From an uncultured Succiniclasticum sp. (GTDB taxonomy: Bacteria > Bacillota > Negativicutes > Acidaminococcales > Acidaminococcaceae): a stretch of 64,000 nt of DNA. Made by a program: the position numbers and the translations under genes. Shown piece after piece: positions 41,534-49,671 of this stretch (its first letter is position 1; each line of letters starts with the position of its first letter). Where the stretch lies: positions 203,467 to 267,466 of the forward strand of contig UQUU01000003.1 in assembly GCA_900544275.1 (NCBI GenBank), given 5' to 3'. The notes beneath the pieces were generated by a model, which made no database searches, was not told the DNA's origin, and was given only the letters and a program-made list of their open reading frames with translations.

Positions 41534-42787
41534 ATGAATTTTTCCGATGATAACAAAAACAGCAATGTTGTCTGTTCCTTTTGCGGTAAGCGGGGGGATC
41601 AGGTAAAGCGTATGCTGGCCGGACGTAACGGCTATATTTGTGACGAATGCATTGAATTATGTACGGAAGTGTTGCGCGAAGAATTTGACAAGGGCGGCGG
41701 TAAGGACAAAGAAGTGCTGGAAACGCTGCCTACGCCGAAAGAAATAAAAGCGGTTTTGGATGAATATGTGATCGGTCAGGAAGAGCCGAAGAAAACGCTG
41801 TCTGTTGCTGTCTATAATCACTATAAGCGAATCAATTATGAGAGCGCTCATGCAGATGATCAGGCGGTGGAATTGCAAAAATCCAATATTTTAATGCTGG
41901 GGCCTACCGGCAGCGGAAAAACACTGTTGGCTCAGACGCTGGCACGTATTCTGCAGGTTCCCTTTGCCATTGCTGATGCGACTACGCTGACAGAAGCCGG
42001 ATATGTAGGCGAAGATGTGGAAAATATCTTACTGCGCCTGATTCAAAATGCCGACTATGATATTGAAAAAGCGCAGCGCGGCATCATCTATATTGATGAG
42101 ATTGATAAAATTGCCCGCAAATCGGAAAATGTTTCGATTACCCGAGACGTTTCCGGCGAAGGGGTACAGCAGGCTTTGCTGAAGATACTGGAAGGCACTG
42201 TGGCCAATGTGCCCCCTCAGGGGGGCAGGAAACATCCCCATCAGGAATTACTGCAGATCGACACCACCAATATTTTATTTATTTGCGGCGGCGCTTTCGC
42301 CGGGTTGGACAGTATTATCAAACAGCGTACGGACGATAAAGCTATGGGCTTTGGTGCCGACATTAAGAAAAAGCTGGAATTAAAGGCTGAAGACAGTCTT
42401 CTGAAGAAGGTCATGCCGGAAGATTTGATGAAGTTCGGCCTGATTCCGGAATTCGCCGGCCGTCTGCCTGTTACGGTAACTTTGGATTCTTTGGATAAGG
42501 CGGCTCTGATCCGTATCTTAAAAGAACCGAAGAACGCCCTGACAAAACAATATCAGCATTTTCTCAGCATGGATCATGTGGAGCTGGAATTTGAAGATGG
42601 CGCTTTGGAAGCCATTGCCGAAGAAGCAATGCGGCGCGAGACCGGCGCCCGTGGTTTGCGGGCGATCATTGAAGGGATTATGCGGGATGTGATGTATGAA
42701 ATTCCTTCCCGTACCGATGTAGTGAAATGTATCGTTACTGAGGATACCGTACGCAAGCACCTGGAACCTAAATTAATCGTCGCCTGA
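41534..42787 (+). CDS. clpX: ATP-dependent Clp protease ATPase subunit ClpX
   Basis: 417 residues. N-terminal C4 zinc domain (CSFCGK ... CDECIELC), AAA+ domain with Walker A GPTGSGKT and Walker B IIYIDEIDKIA, and the ClpP-contacting IGF-type loop at an IGL-like site. Unfolds tagged proteins for ClpP. Good ribosome site GAAGGAGAG. Confidence 0.97.
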   Translation: MNFSDDNKNSNVVCSFCGKRGDQVKRMLAGRNGYICDECIELCTEVLREEFDKGGGKDKEVLETLPTPKEIKAVLDEYVIGQEEPKKTLSVAVYNHYKRINYESAHADDQAVELQKSNILMLGPTGSGKTLLAQTLARILQVPFAIADATTLTEAGYVGEDVENILLRLIQNADYDIEKAQRGIIYIDEIDKIARKSENVSITRDVSGEGVQQALLKILEGTVANVPPQGGRKHPHQELLQIDTTNILFICGGAFAGLDSIIKQRTDDKAMGFGADIKKKLELKAEDSLLKKVMPEDLMKFGLIPEFAGRLPVTVTLDSLDKAALIRILKEPKNALTKQYQHFLSMDHVELEFEDGALEAIAEEAMRRETGARGLRAIIEGIMRDVMYEIPSRTDVVKCIVTEDTVRKHLEPKLIVA

Positions 42788-43142
42788 GAAAAACGGTTCT
42801 GCCGGGGGATATAGGCATCAAAAAGTAGGGGTCTTCGCCAAAGCGCTTGAGAAAAGTGCTTCTGACAGTGTGGATTCCAAAGACAATTGAGACTCAATTC
42901 AAAATGTATGAGGAAAACCGGTTCCGCAGGAACGAAATCACCCTGCATTAGCCGAAAGACGAAAAACGGGGGGAAAGGTTCACAGCCTTTTCCCTTTTTT
43001 CTATGTGGGGAATATGGTAAAATGAAAAGGACAAAAAGACAGTAATATAGAAAGTAAACAAAACAGGAAGTAATTAGAATCACAACTGAAAGCAGACAGT
43101 ATAAAAGTAAACAGTATAGTAAATAGATAATGGAGGAGAAAC
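42788..43142 (+). other. clpX-lon intergenic region
   Basis: No gene. It holds a terminator at 42968-43000. From 43035 to 43115 there are two related A-rich segments (GACAGTA...AAGTAAACA) in direct repeat before the lon ribosome site. No CIRCE or CtsR box was found. Confidence 0.5.
42968..43000 (+). terminator. Terminator of clpX
   Basis: GGGGAAAGG/CCTTTTCCC stem with one bulge followed by TTTTTTC. Confidence 0.65.
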
Positions 43143-45479
43143 TTGGATACATTTGTGCGTGTATTGCCCTTGCTTCCTTTGCGTGGCATGCTGGTATTCC
43201 CCGGGATGGTCATGAACCTGGATATTGCCAGGGCGCGGTCGCTTAATGCAGTGAGCGCGGCGATGCGGCGGGGGAAACATATTCTTTTAGTGGCCCAAAA
43301 AAACACGGAAAGAGAAGAACCGGAACTGGAAAATCTGTACCGGGTAGGCGTTGTGGCTGAAATTAAGCAGATGGTTAAACTGCCCGGCGGTAATCTGCGT
43401 ATTTTGGTAGAAGGAATCCTGCGCGCTTCCCTCGATCAGATCGAAGAAGACGGGGAAGGGGGCTGGCAGGCTGCGTTTACAGAATTGAGGAACGCAGATG
43501 ATCCGGCGGACCTTTTGTCCGTAGAAGCGCTGCGCCGTATGGTCGTGGCCGAGTTTGAAAAATGGGTGCTGGCCGGCAAGAAGATCAGTCCGGAAGTATT
43601 GCTTTCGTTAAAAGACAACGCCGACAGCGGTATGGTAGCGGATATGATCTGCGGTTACCTGGATCTGGGGCTGGCGCCCCGGGAAGAGTTTTTGGAAACA
43701 ATTTCCGTGAAACAAAGGCTGGAACGGCTGTATAAAACCCTTCACAAAGAGATGACCATTGCCGAACTGGAAAAAACGATCGCCCGGGAAGTGCATCAGA
43801 ATATTGAAAAAAACCAGAAAGAATATTATCTGCGTGAACAATTGAAGGTCATTAACAAAGAATTAGGGGACGAAGAAGATCTTCACGCAGAAGCCGAGGA
43901 ATATCGCGCTAAAATCAAAGCGCTGCCTTTGTCCGAGGAAGCGGCGACCGGTCTGAATAAGGAGGTCGATCGTCTCTTTAAGATGCCGCCTATGATGGCG
44001 GAAAGCGCTGTGATCCGCAACTACCTGGATACGGTGCTGGATCTGCCCTGGGGTAAATACGATGACAATGGGTTTGCCATTGATCGGGCGATTCGCATTC
44101 TGGATCAACACCACTATGGCCTGGTCAAAGTAAAAGAACGTATTCTGGAGCATCTGGCTGTACAGAAGCTGACAAAGGGAAAAAAGGCTCCTATTTTATG
44201 TCTGGTAGGGCCTCCCGGCGTAGGTAAAACTTCTTTGGCGGAATCCATTGCGGAAGCGGTGAATCGAAAATTTACCCGTGTTTCTCTGGGCGGGGTGCGG
44301 GATGAAGCGGAGATCCGCGGACATCGCCGCACGTATATTGGCGCGATGCCGGGCCGGTTGATCCACGGCATGCAGAAAGTGGGCTGTCTGAACCCCCTGT
44401 TTTTGCTGGATGAAGTGGATAAGATGGCCAGCGATTTTCGGGGCGATCCGGCAGCCGCCTTGTTGGAAGCCTTGGATCCGGAACAAAACCACGCATTCAG
44501 CGACCATTTTGTCGAATATCCTTTTGATCTGTCTTCTGTGTTTTGGATCGTTACGGCGAATACCGTCGAAACCATTCCCCCGGCGCTGCTGGATCGGCTG
44601 GAGGTCATTGAGTTGTCCAGTTACACGGAGGATGAAAAATTTAATATTGCCAAATTGCATTTGTTGCCGAAAGAAATGGAGGCCAATGGGTTGACCGGAG
44701 ACCTTCTCACCGTCACCCCCGGTACCCTCCGTCACATTATCAGGGAATATACCCGGGAGGCAGGCGTCCGCCGGTTAGAAAGACAATTGGCCAAGCTGTG
44801 CCGTAAGGTGGCCTACCGTATCGTGACCAAGAAAGAGCAAATGGCGCGGGTCACCGTTAAAAACCTGAAAGAGTATCTGGGCCCGTCCCTTTATGTGGAA
44901 ACCGATATGCGGGCCCGTTCGCTGGTCGGAATTGTGACAGGACTGGCTTGGACCAGCATCGGCGGGGAATTATTAAAAGTAGAAGTGCTGTCTACCGAAG
45001 GCAAAGGCGGATTGATCTTGACGGGACAGCTGGGCGATGTGATGAAAGAGTCCGCTCGGGCCGGTTACACTTACATCCGTTCCCGTTCGAAAGAACTGGG
45101 CCTGAAAAAAGATTTCTACGATAAATCCGATATTCATATTCATTTGCCGGAAGGCGCTATCCCCAAAGACGGGCCTTCCGCCGGCATTACGATGGTAACG
45201 GCCATGGTTTCGGCTTTGACCGGGCGCAAGGTGAAAGCCGACCTGGCGATGACCGGCGAGATCACACTGTCAGGCCGGGTGCTGCCTGTGGGGGGCATCA
45301 AGGAAAAAATGCTGGCAGCCCATCGTTACGGGGTCAAGACAATCTTGTTGCCGGAACGAAATTTGCAGGATCTGGAAGAATTGCCGCAGAAAGTAAAAAA
45401 CGATATCACTTTTATTCCCGTATCCCATATGGATGAAGTATTAAAACTGGCGTTGGAGCCTCAGGCGACCAATGATTAA
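43143..45479 (+). CDS. lon: ATP-dependent Lon protease (LonA)
   Basis: 778 residues. N-terminal substrate domain (starting LPLLPLRGMLVFPGM), coiled-coil linker, AAA+ domain (GPPGVGKTS; FLLDEVDKM), and the protease domain with the catalytic Ser in PKDGPSAGITM and the catalytic Lys in the GGIKEKMLAA segment. The start is TTG 43143, six bases after GGAGGAG; no ATG fits. Followed by a flavoprotein and engB, the common lonA-engB neighbourhood. Confidence 0.97.
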   Translation: MDTFVRVLPLLPLRGMLVFPGMVMNLDIARARSLNAVSAAMRRGKHILLVAQKNTEREEPELENLYRVGVVAEIKQMVKLPGGNLRILVEGILRASLDQIEEDGEGGWQAAFTELRNADDPADLLSVEALRRMVVAEFEKWVLAGKKISPEVLLSLKDNADSGMVADMICGYLDLGLAPREEFLETISVKQRLERLYKTLHKEMTIAELEKTIAREVHQNIEKNQKEYYLREQLKVINKELGDEEDLHAEAEEYRAKIKALPLSEEAATGLNKEVDRLFKMPPMMAESAVIRNYLDTVLDLPWGKYDDNGFAIDRAIRILDQHHYGLVKVKERILEHLAVQKLTKGKKAPILCLVGPPGVGKTSLAESIAEAVNRKFTRVSLGGVRDEAEIRGHRRTYIGAMPGRLIHGMQKVGCLNPLFLLDEVDKMASDFRGDPAAALLEALDPEQNHAFSDHFVEYPFDLSSVFWIVTANTVETIPPALLDRLEVIELSSYTEDEKFNIAKLHLLPKEMEANGLTGDLLTVTPGTLRHIIREYTREAGVRRLERQLAKLCRKVAYRIVTKKEQMARVTVKNLKEYLGPSLYVETDMRARSLVGIVTGLAWTSIGGELLKVEVLSTEGKGGLILTGQLGDVMKESARAGYTYIRSRSKELGLKKDFYDKSDIHIHLPEGAIPKDGPSAGITMVTAMVSALTGRKVKADLAMTGEITLSGRVLPVGGIKEKMLAAHRYGVKTILLPERNLQDLEELPQKVKNDITFIPVSHMDEVLKLALEPQATND

Positions 45480-45536
45480 ATAACCGTCTCTCTGCCATAG
45501 CGGGCACGGTCCGGTTAAGAAATGAGGAAGCAGATA

Positions 45537-46931
45537 ATGGAAGAACGGTTTGATGTAGCAGTGATCGGCGGCGGGCCGGCGGCGATTTTCGCCTGTTGGG
45601 AGTTCCGTGTATCCCACCCTGAGCTATCGGTAGTCATGCTGGAAGAAGGGAATCCGGTTGACCGGCGATTCTGCCCTTTGGCGGCCGGCAAGTCGGATCA
45701 CTGTCTCCGCTGCGTGCCCTGTGCGATTATGCGCGGCTTTGGCGGCGCCGGCGCTTTTTCTGATGGGAAATATAATTTTACTACGGAATTTGGCGGCTGG
45801 CTGACGGAATATCTTCCTAAAAAAACAGTGATGGATCTGATTGATTATGTGGATCAGGTAAATTGCAGTCACGGCGCTCCCGGAGAAACCTTTACAACTA
45901 AAAACAGTACCATCGGCCGCCTTGCTTTAGGTTATGATTTACATTTATTAAATGGCAAGGTGCGCCACTTGGGGACGGAAAATAACCTGAAAATTATGGA
46001 AAACATTTTTCTGGAACTTCGGGAAAAAATTGAGATCCGTTGCAATACCAAGGTTCATTCTTTTGCCAAAGAAGGCGCTGAATTCGTCCTGGAAACTTCC
46101 GGGGGGACGGTGCGCAGCACGTACCTGATAGCGGCTCCGGGACGAGCGGGTGCGGAATGGTTCATGGAGGAAGGCCGTAAGCTGGGGTTGAACTTTGCTA
46201 ATAACGCGGTGGATGTAGGTGTGCGGGTCGAGGTTCCGGCTGCAGTTTTCAAACACATTACCGACGAGGTGTACGAAGCCAAATTAATGTATCGGACAAA
46301 GCAATATAATGATCTGGTGCGTACTTTCTGCATGAATCCCAATGGGTATGTGGTGGCAGAAAACACGGACGGTATTGTGACCGTAAACGGGCACAGCTTT
46401 GCGGATCCCCAAAAGCAGAGTGAAAATACTAATTTTGCGCTTTTGGTGAGCAATAAATTTACCGAACCTTTCAAAGAGCCCCATCAATACGGAAAACGGA
46501 TCGCTTCTTTTTCGAATTTATTGGGCGGAGGCGTGTTGCTGCAGCGTTTTGGCGATCTGATCAAAGGGCGCAGAACCAATGAACGGCGTCTGGCAAAGAG
46601 CTTTACCCGACCCACTCTTTCCGCTACGCCGGGGGATCTGAGTCTGGTACTGCCCAAACGCCAGCTGGACGATCTGATCGAAATGATTTATGCTTTGGAC
46701 AAAATCGCGCCCGGTATGGCTAATGATGATACGCTTCTTTATGGCGTAGAAGTAAAGTTTTACAGCTCTCGCCCGGAATTGGATGCCAATCTGGAAACTA
46801 AAATTTCCGGCTTATTTGCGGTGGGAGATGGCGCAGGAATTACCCGGGGCCTGTCGCAGGCCAGTGCCAGCGGCGTCTATGTGGCCCGGGAGATCGGCCG
46901 GCGCATAGCAAAACAATCTGAAAAAATGTAA
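45537..46931 (+). CDS. FAD-dependent oxidoreductase of unknown substrate
   Basis: 464 residues. N-terminal dinucleotide fold VAVIGGGPAAIFA, a cysteine-rich stretch (CPLAAGKSDHCLRCVPC), FGGAGAFSDGKYN, and a C-terminal FAD-contacting segment GLFAVGDGAGITRGLSQASASG. This layout matches uncharacterised FAD-dependent dehydrogenases found in many anaerobes; reaction unknown. Start at ATG 45537 with GAGGAAG upstream; an earlier ATG at 45522 overlaps that site. Between lon and engB, probably one transcript. Confidence 0.78.
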   Translation: MEERFDVAVIGGGPAAIFACWEFRVSHPELSVVMLEEGNPVDRRFCPLAAGKSDHCLRCVPCAIMRGFGGAGAFSDGKYNFTTEFGGWLTEYLPKKTVMDLIDYVDQVNCSHGAPGETFTTKNSTIGRLALGYDLHLLNGKVRHLGTENNLKIMENIFLELREKIEIRCNTKVHSFAKEGAEFVLETSGGTVRSTYLIAAPGRAGAEWFMEEGRKLGLNFANNAVDVGVRVEVPAAVFKHITDEVYEAKLMYRTKQYNDLVRTFCMNPNGYVVAENTDGIVTVNGHSFADPQKQSENTNFALLVSNKFTEPFKEPHQYGKRIASFSNLLGGGVLLQRFGDLIKGRRTNERRLAKSFTRPTLSATPGDLSLVLPKRQLDDLIEMIYALDKIAPGMANDDTLLYGVEVKFYSSRPELDANLETKISGLFAVGDGAGITRGLSQASASGVYVAREIGRRIAKQSEKM

Positions 46932-46941
46932 GGAGGTTGTA

Positions 46942-47625
46942 ATGACCAAAGGACAGTGGGATGTCATCCGTGCGGAATTTGTTACTTCGGCTGTACGGGC
47001 TGACCAATATCCCAAACCGGGCTTGCCGGAAGTTGCTTTTATCGGACGCTCCAATGTGGGAAAATCTTCCCTGATCAATTCCGTCTGCCGCCGGAACGGG
47101 CTGGCTCGTGTCAGTTCGGCCCCGGGTAAAACGCAGACATTGAATTTTTACAGATTAGATGCGAAAAGAACGTGCGATGCGATTGAAGACCGCACCCAAT
47201 TTTATCTGGTGGATCTGCCCGGTTATGGGTTTGCCCGTACGAATAAAAGAAACAAGGAGCAATGGTCCGGTTTCATTCGCAATTACCTGGCCGAATCGCC
47301 TGATCTGGCATTGGTGTGCCAGTTGATCGACATTCGCCATAACCTGATGGAAAGTGATATAGAAGCCTACCATTGGCTGCTGGAATGCGGACTTAACGTG
47401 CAGATTGTCCTGACGAAGATGGACAAACTGAGCCGCAATGCGGCGCTGGGACAGGTGGCCGCGTTTAAAAAAGCGTTGAATCTGACCGATGACCGTATTC
47501 TTGCTTATTCGGTGCCCCAGCCGGCGATGCGTTTGGATTTGATCCAGCGGATCATCAGTACGCTGGAACAATCTTCTGAGGTCATGGAAGAAGAAAAAAT
47601 AAAAATTTTAACAAAAACACAATAA
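46942..47625 (+). CDS. engB: Ribosome biogenesis GTPase YsxC/EngB
   Basis: 227 residues. GTPase motifs: G1 GRSNVGKSS, G3 DLPGYGFA, G4 TKMDK. Needed for 50S subunit assembly. Slightly longer than usual because of an insert (DAKRTCDAIEDRTQ) between switch I and the G3 motif. A consensus promoter for a noncoding RNA begins 6 bp after its stop. Confidence 0.96.
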   Translation: MTKGQWDVIRAEFVTSAVRADQYPKPGLPEVAFIGRSNVGKSSLINSVCRRNGLARVSSAPGKTQTLNFYRLDAKRTCDAIEDRTQFYLVDLPGYGFARTNKRNKEQWSGFIRNYLAESPDLALVCQLIDIRHNLMESDIEAYHWLLECGLNVQIVLTKMDKLSRNAALGQVAAFKKALNLTDDRILAYSVPQPAMRLDLIQRIISTLEQSSEVMEEEKIKILTKTQ

Positions 47626-47630
47626 ACAGC

Positions 47631-47659
47631 TTGACAAACTTATTAGGAATACTTATAAT
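47631..47659 (+). promoter_or_regulatory. Consensus promoter of the cobalamin-aptamer RNA
   Basis: TTGACA (47631-47636), 17-bp spacer, TATAAT (47654-47659), both hexamers perfect. Confidence 0.88.
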
Positions 47660-47689
47660 TAAATTGTCAAATAAATATTTCATATAGTT

Positions 47690-47805
47690 TTGCTCAATCG
47701 GTGTAATTCCGATGTGATCCCGTCGCCGTATAACCGGCAGGCAAATCTGTATAAGCATCGTTGCTTGACCTGCGAGAGACAGGAGTCAGATGTTGAACAC
47801 CAGAT
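47690..47805 (+). promoter_or_regulatory. Cobalamin riboswitch-like aptamer
   Basis: ATCGGTGTAATTCCGAT matches the P4 hairpin (CCGGTGnnAnTCCGG), directly followed by GATCCCGTCGCCGTA (consensus GTCCCGCCACTGT) and, after two stems, GAGACAGGAGTCAG, related to the B12 box. The last element departs from the common AGTCAGGAGACCTGCC, so the class assignment needs a covariance-model check. Confidence 0.73.
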
Positions 47806-47835
47806 ACCTTTCTAGGTGAGAGTGGAGAGGTAGTA

Positions 47836-47907
47836 ATGTACGATATCAAGACCGTTCCTGTGAAGCAGAAACGGTCTTCTTCTTTTGCTTGCAGGTCGAA
47901 ATATTGA
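47836..47907 (+). CDS. Possible 23-codon small ORF
   Basis: ATG with GGAGAGG (47824-47830) at 5-base spacing encodes MYDIKTVPVKQKRSSSFACR... and runs through the terminator hairpin to a TGA. The good ribosome site is the only support. It might be a leader peptide, the start of a lost gene, or chance. Confidence 0.22.
   Translation: MYDIKTVPVKQKRSSSFACRSKY
47848..47886 (+). terminator. Terminator of the cobalamin-aptamer RNA
   Basis: AAGACCGTT/AACGGTCTT 9-bp stem followed by CTTCTTTT. Confidence 0.75.
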
Positions 47908-47971
47908 CTTTTGGATTTGCCATTCACAAGTCATTTTGTAAAATTCCCATCCTTCTCCTTTTGACACAGCT

Positions 47972-48016
47972 GCAAATAAAAAACCCGCATCTGGACCATG
48001 CGGGTTTTTTATTTGC
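47972..48016. terminator. Bidirectional terminator
   Basis: Perfect 19-bp inverted repeat, GCAAATAAAAAACCCGCAT with its complement, around CTGGACC; A and T tracts make it active both ways. Confidence 0.9.
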
Positions 48017-48056
48017 CAAAATGAGGCTGAAAATGTTTGTACACGCCTTATTTTAT

Positions 48057-48091
48057 GCGTTAACAAAGAAATGCACCCCGTTTGTTAACGC
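48057..48091 (-). terminator. Hairpin after the CDF gene
   Basis: GCGTTAACAAA/TTTGTTAACGC perfect 11-bp stem with a 13-nt loop; only a weak T-stretch on the minus strand. May be a first stop for the CDF transcript. Confidence 0.5.
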
Positions 48092-48133
48092 AGATTTACC
48101 GTTTCAACAGACAAGACGGGATAAATTGGCGAT

Positions 48134-49045
48134 TCAGTAATCGTGTTCTTTTTCACTTAAAGGATTGATGTGTACCATGCAGTGCTTCACATCGGGGAAA
48201 TGTTCTTCAATGGCTTGATGAACATTTTCTGCAATTTGATGTGCCTGAATCAGGGTGAGATCATCTGCAGCGCTGATTTCCACGTCAACGAAAATACGGT
48301 TGCCGAACAAGCGGGTACGGAGCAGATCCACATGATCCACACCGGCTTCTTCCACGATCACGGCCAGCATAGCGGCTTCTTCTTCCGGTGTACAGGAGCG
48401 GTCTACCATTTTATCGATGGCTCCGGAAAAAATTTCGTAAGCGGTCTGTAAGATCATCAGACAGATCAGTATGCTGGCAATAGGGTCTAACAAGGGATAG
48501 CCCATACGGGCGCCTAATATGCCGACGAAACTGCCGACGGAGGATAAGGCGTCGCTGCGGTGGTGCCAGGCATCCGCCATCAGCGCGTCAGAACGTATTT
48601 CCATAGCGTAGTGGCGTGTATACCAGTACATGCCCTCTTTGGCAACAATAGAAACAATGGAGGCGACCAAAGGCATCAGCGTGGGAATTAAAAGCACTTC
48701 TGTATCCCGATGGATAATTTTTTGCGCACCGGCCCAGCCGATGGCCAATCCGGTTAAAGCCAGAAGAACGGAGAGGACGATGGAAGCCGCGCATTCCAGA
48801 CGTTCATGTCCGTATTGGTGGTCTTCGTCCGAATCCCGCCCGGAAATCTTAACTCCGGCCATCACGACAAATGTGGAAAATACGTCGGATAAAGAGTGTA
48901 CCGCATCGGATACCATCGCGACAGAGTTGCCCAACAGACCGGCGACAAATTTACCGGCTGAAAGCAGTACATTGACAATGATGCTATGCAAAGAAATCCG
49001 CATCGCAATTGATTCGCGATTCGAGGTAAGATGTTGTATTCCCAT
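48134..49045 (-). CDS. Cation diffusion facilitator (CDF) family metal exporter
   Basis: 303 residues. Six membrane helices with the CDF metal sites SDAVHSLSD (helix 2) and DAWHHRSDALSS (helix 5), then a C-terminal cytosolic domain with HCMVHINP. Exports Zn2+, Fe2+, Mn2+ or similar by H+ antiport. The HHRSD form at helix 5 is usual in FieF/MamB-type members. AGGAGGT precedes the ATG. Confidence 0.92.
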   Translation of the reverse strand: MGIQHLTSNRESIAMRISLHSIIVNVLLSAGKFVAGLLGNSVAMVSDAVHSLSDVFSTFVVMAGVKISGRDSDEDHQYGHERLECAASIVLSVLLALTGLAIGWAGAQKIIHRDTEVLLIPTLMPLVASIVSIVAKEGMYWYTRHYAMEIRSDALMADAWHHRSDALSSVGSFVGILGARMGYPLLDPIASILICLMILQTAYEIFSGAIDKMVDRSCTPEEEAAMLAVIVEEAGVDHVDLLRTRLFGNRIFVDVEISAADDLTLIQAHQIAENVHQAIEEHFPDVKHCMVHINPLSEKEHDY

Positions 49046-49296
49046 AATAAACCTCCTGTTGTGGGAGGCGTTTTAACTTGCTGCGTACGCCGTAAACGCT
49101 GCTCTTTCATTTTAAATGCAGAATTCATTTCAAATGTAGAATTCTTTTTTGTCAGAGCAGTTAAGAAGGAGTCATTCCTGTTGGGTATTACCGAATATCT
49201 TAAGGCCGAATAATTCTTTTGTCAAGCCTGATTCCGATGTTCCCCTTAAGGGGTGATCCGGCAAATGAAGGCACAGACGACAGGAATGAATAAGAC
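49046..49296. other. Intergenic region between CDF gene and valS leader
   Basis: No gene seen. Contains a CCCCTTAAGGGG perfect palindrome near 49233-49244 and two ATGTAGAATTC/ATGCAGAATTC copies near 49120-49145. Confidence 0.4.
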
Positions 49297-49324
49297 TTGA
49301 CAGTAAGGGCAGGGCTTGATAAAC
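49297..49324 (+). promoter_or_regulatory. Promoter of the valS T-box transcript
   Basis: TTGACA (49297-49302), 16-bp spacer, GATAAA (49319-49324). Confidence 0.6.
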
Positions 49325-49334
49325 TGAAAAAGTA

Positions 49335-49655
49335 CAATTTCACAACAAAGGCAAGGAACGGAAGGAGTATGGCAGAAAGATCTGAAGAGAGGACATGGTG
49401 GGTGCGAGTTGTCCGATCGGCATGCCAGAAGGTAGTCCGGGAGCCGAAAAGTTGAACCGTGTCAGAGAACAAAAAAGTTTGTCCGAAAAGAAACATGGAA
49501 GGTCGGGCATGTTCTTTGATATGAAGTAAATTTTTCCGTTGGGCGCGTTAAGTCATAGAGGGTTTTACAGAAACTATATTCTTTAAATCTGTAAAAAATT
49601 CAGGTGGTACCGCGGTAATTCGTCCTGTTGCATAAGAGCAACAGGCTTTTTTATT
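49335..49655 (+). promoter_or_regulatory. T-box riboswitch of valS
   Basis: The T-box sequence AGGTGGTACCGCG (49602-49614) lies just before a terminator with stem CCTGTTGC/GCAACAGG (49624-49645) and a T-run. Upstream are the long Stem I region and an AG-rich bulge (GAAGAGAGGA). A GTC triplet at 49461-49463 in a GTTGAACCGTGTCAG context is a candidate valine specifier. It would sense uncharged tRNA-Val. Confidence 0.92.
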
Positions 49656-49671
49656 TTGAGGAGGAAAGAAA

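Larger units (their letters stand above)
47666..47890 (+). ncRNA. Orphan cobalamin-riboswitch RNA (no evident target gene)
   Basis: Predicted transcript of ~220 nt from a perfect promoter to the terminator at 47848-47886. No gene of normal size follows on this strand: there are only a 23-codon frame, then a bidirectional terminator and the convergent CDF gene. It may act as a small RNA controlled by B12, as described for riboswitch sRNAs in the eut systems of Listeria and Enterococcus, or be a remnant of a lost B12 gene. Confidence 0.6.
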
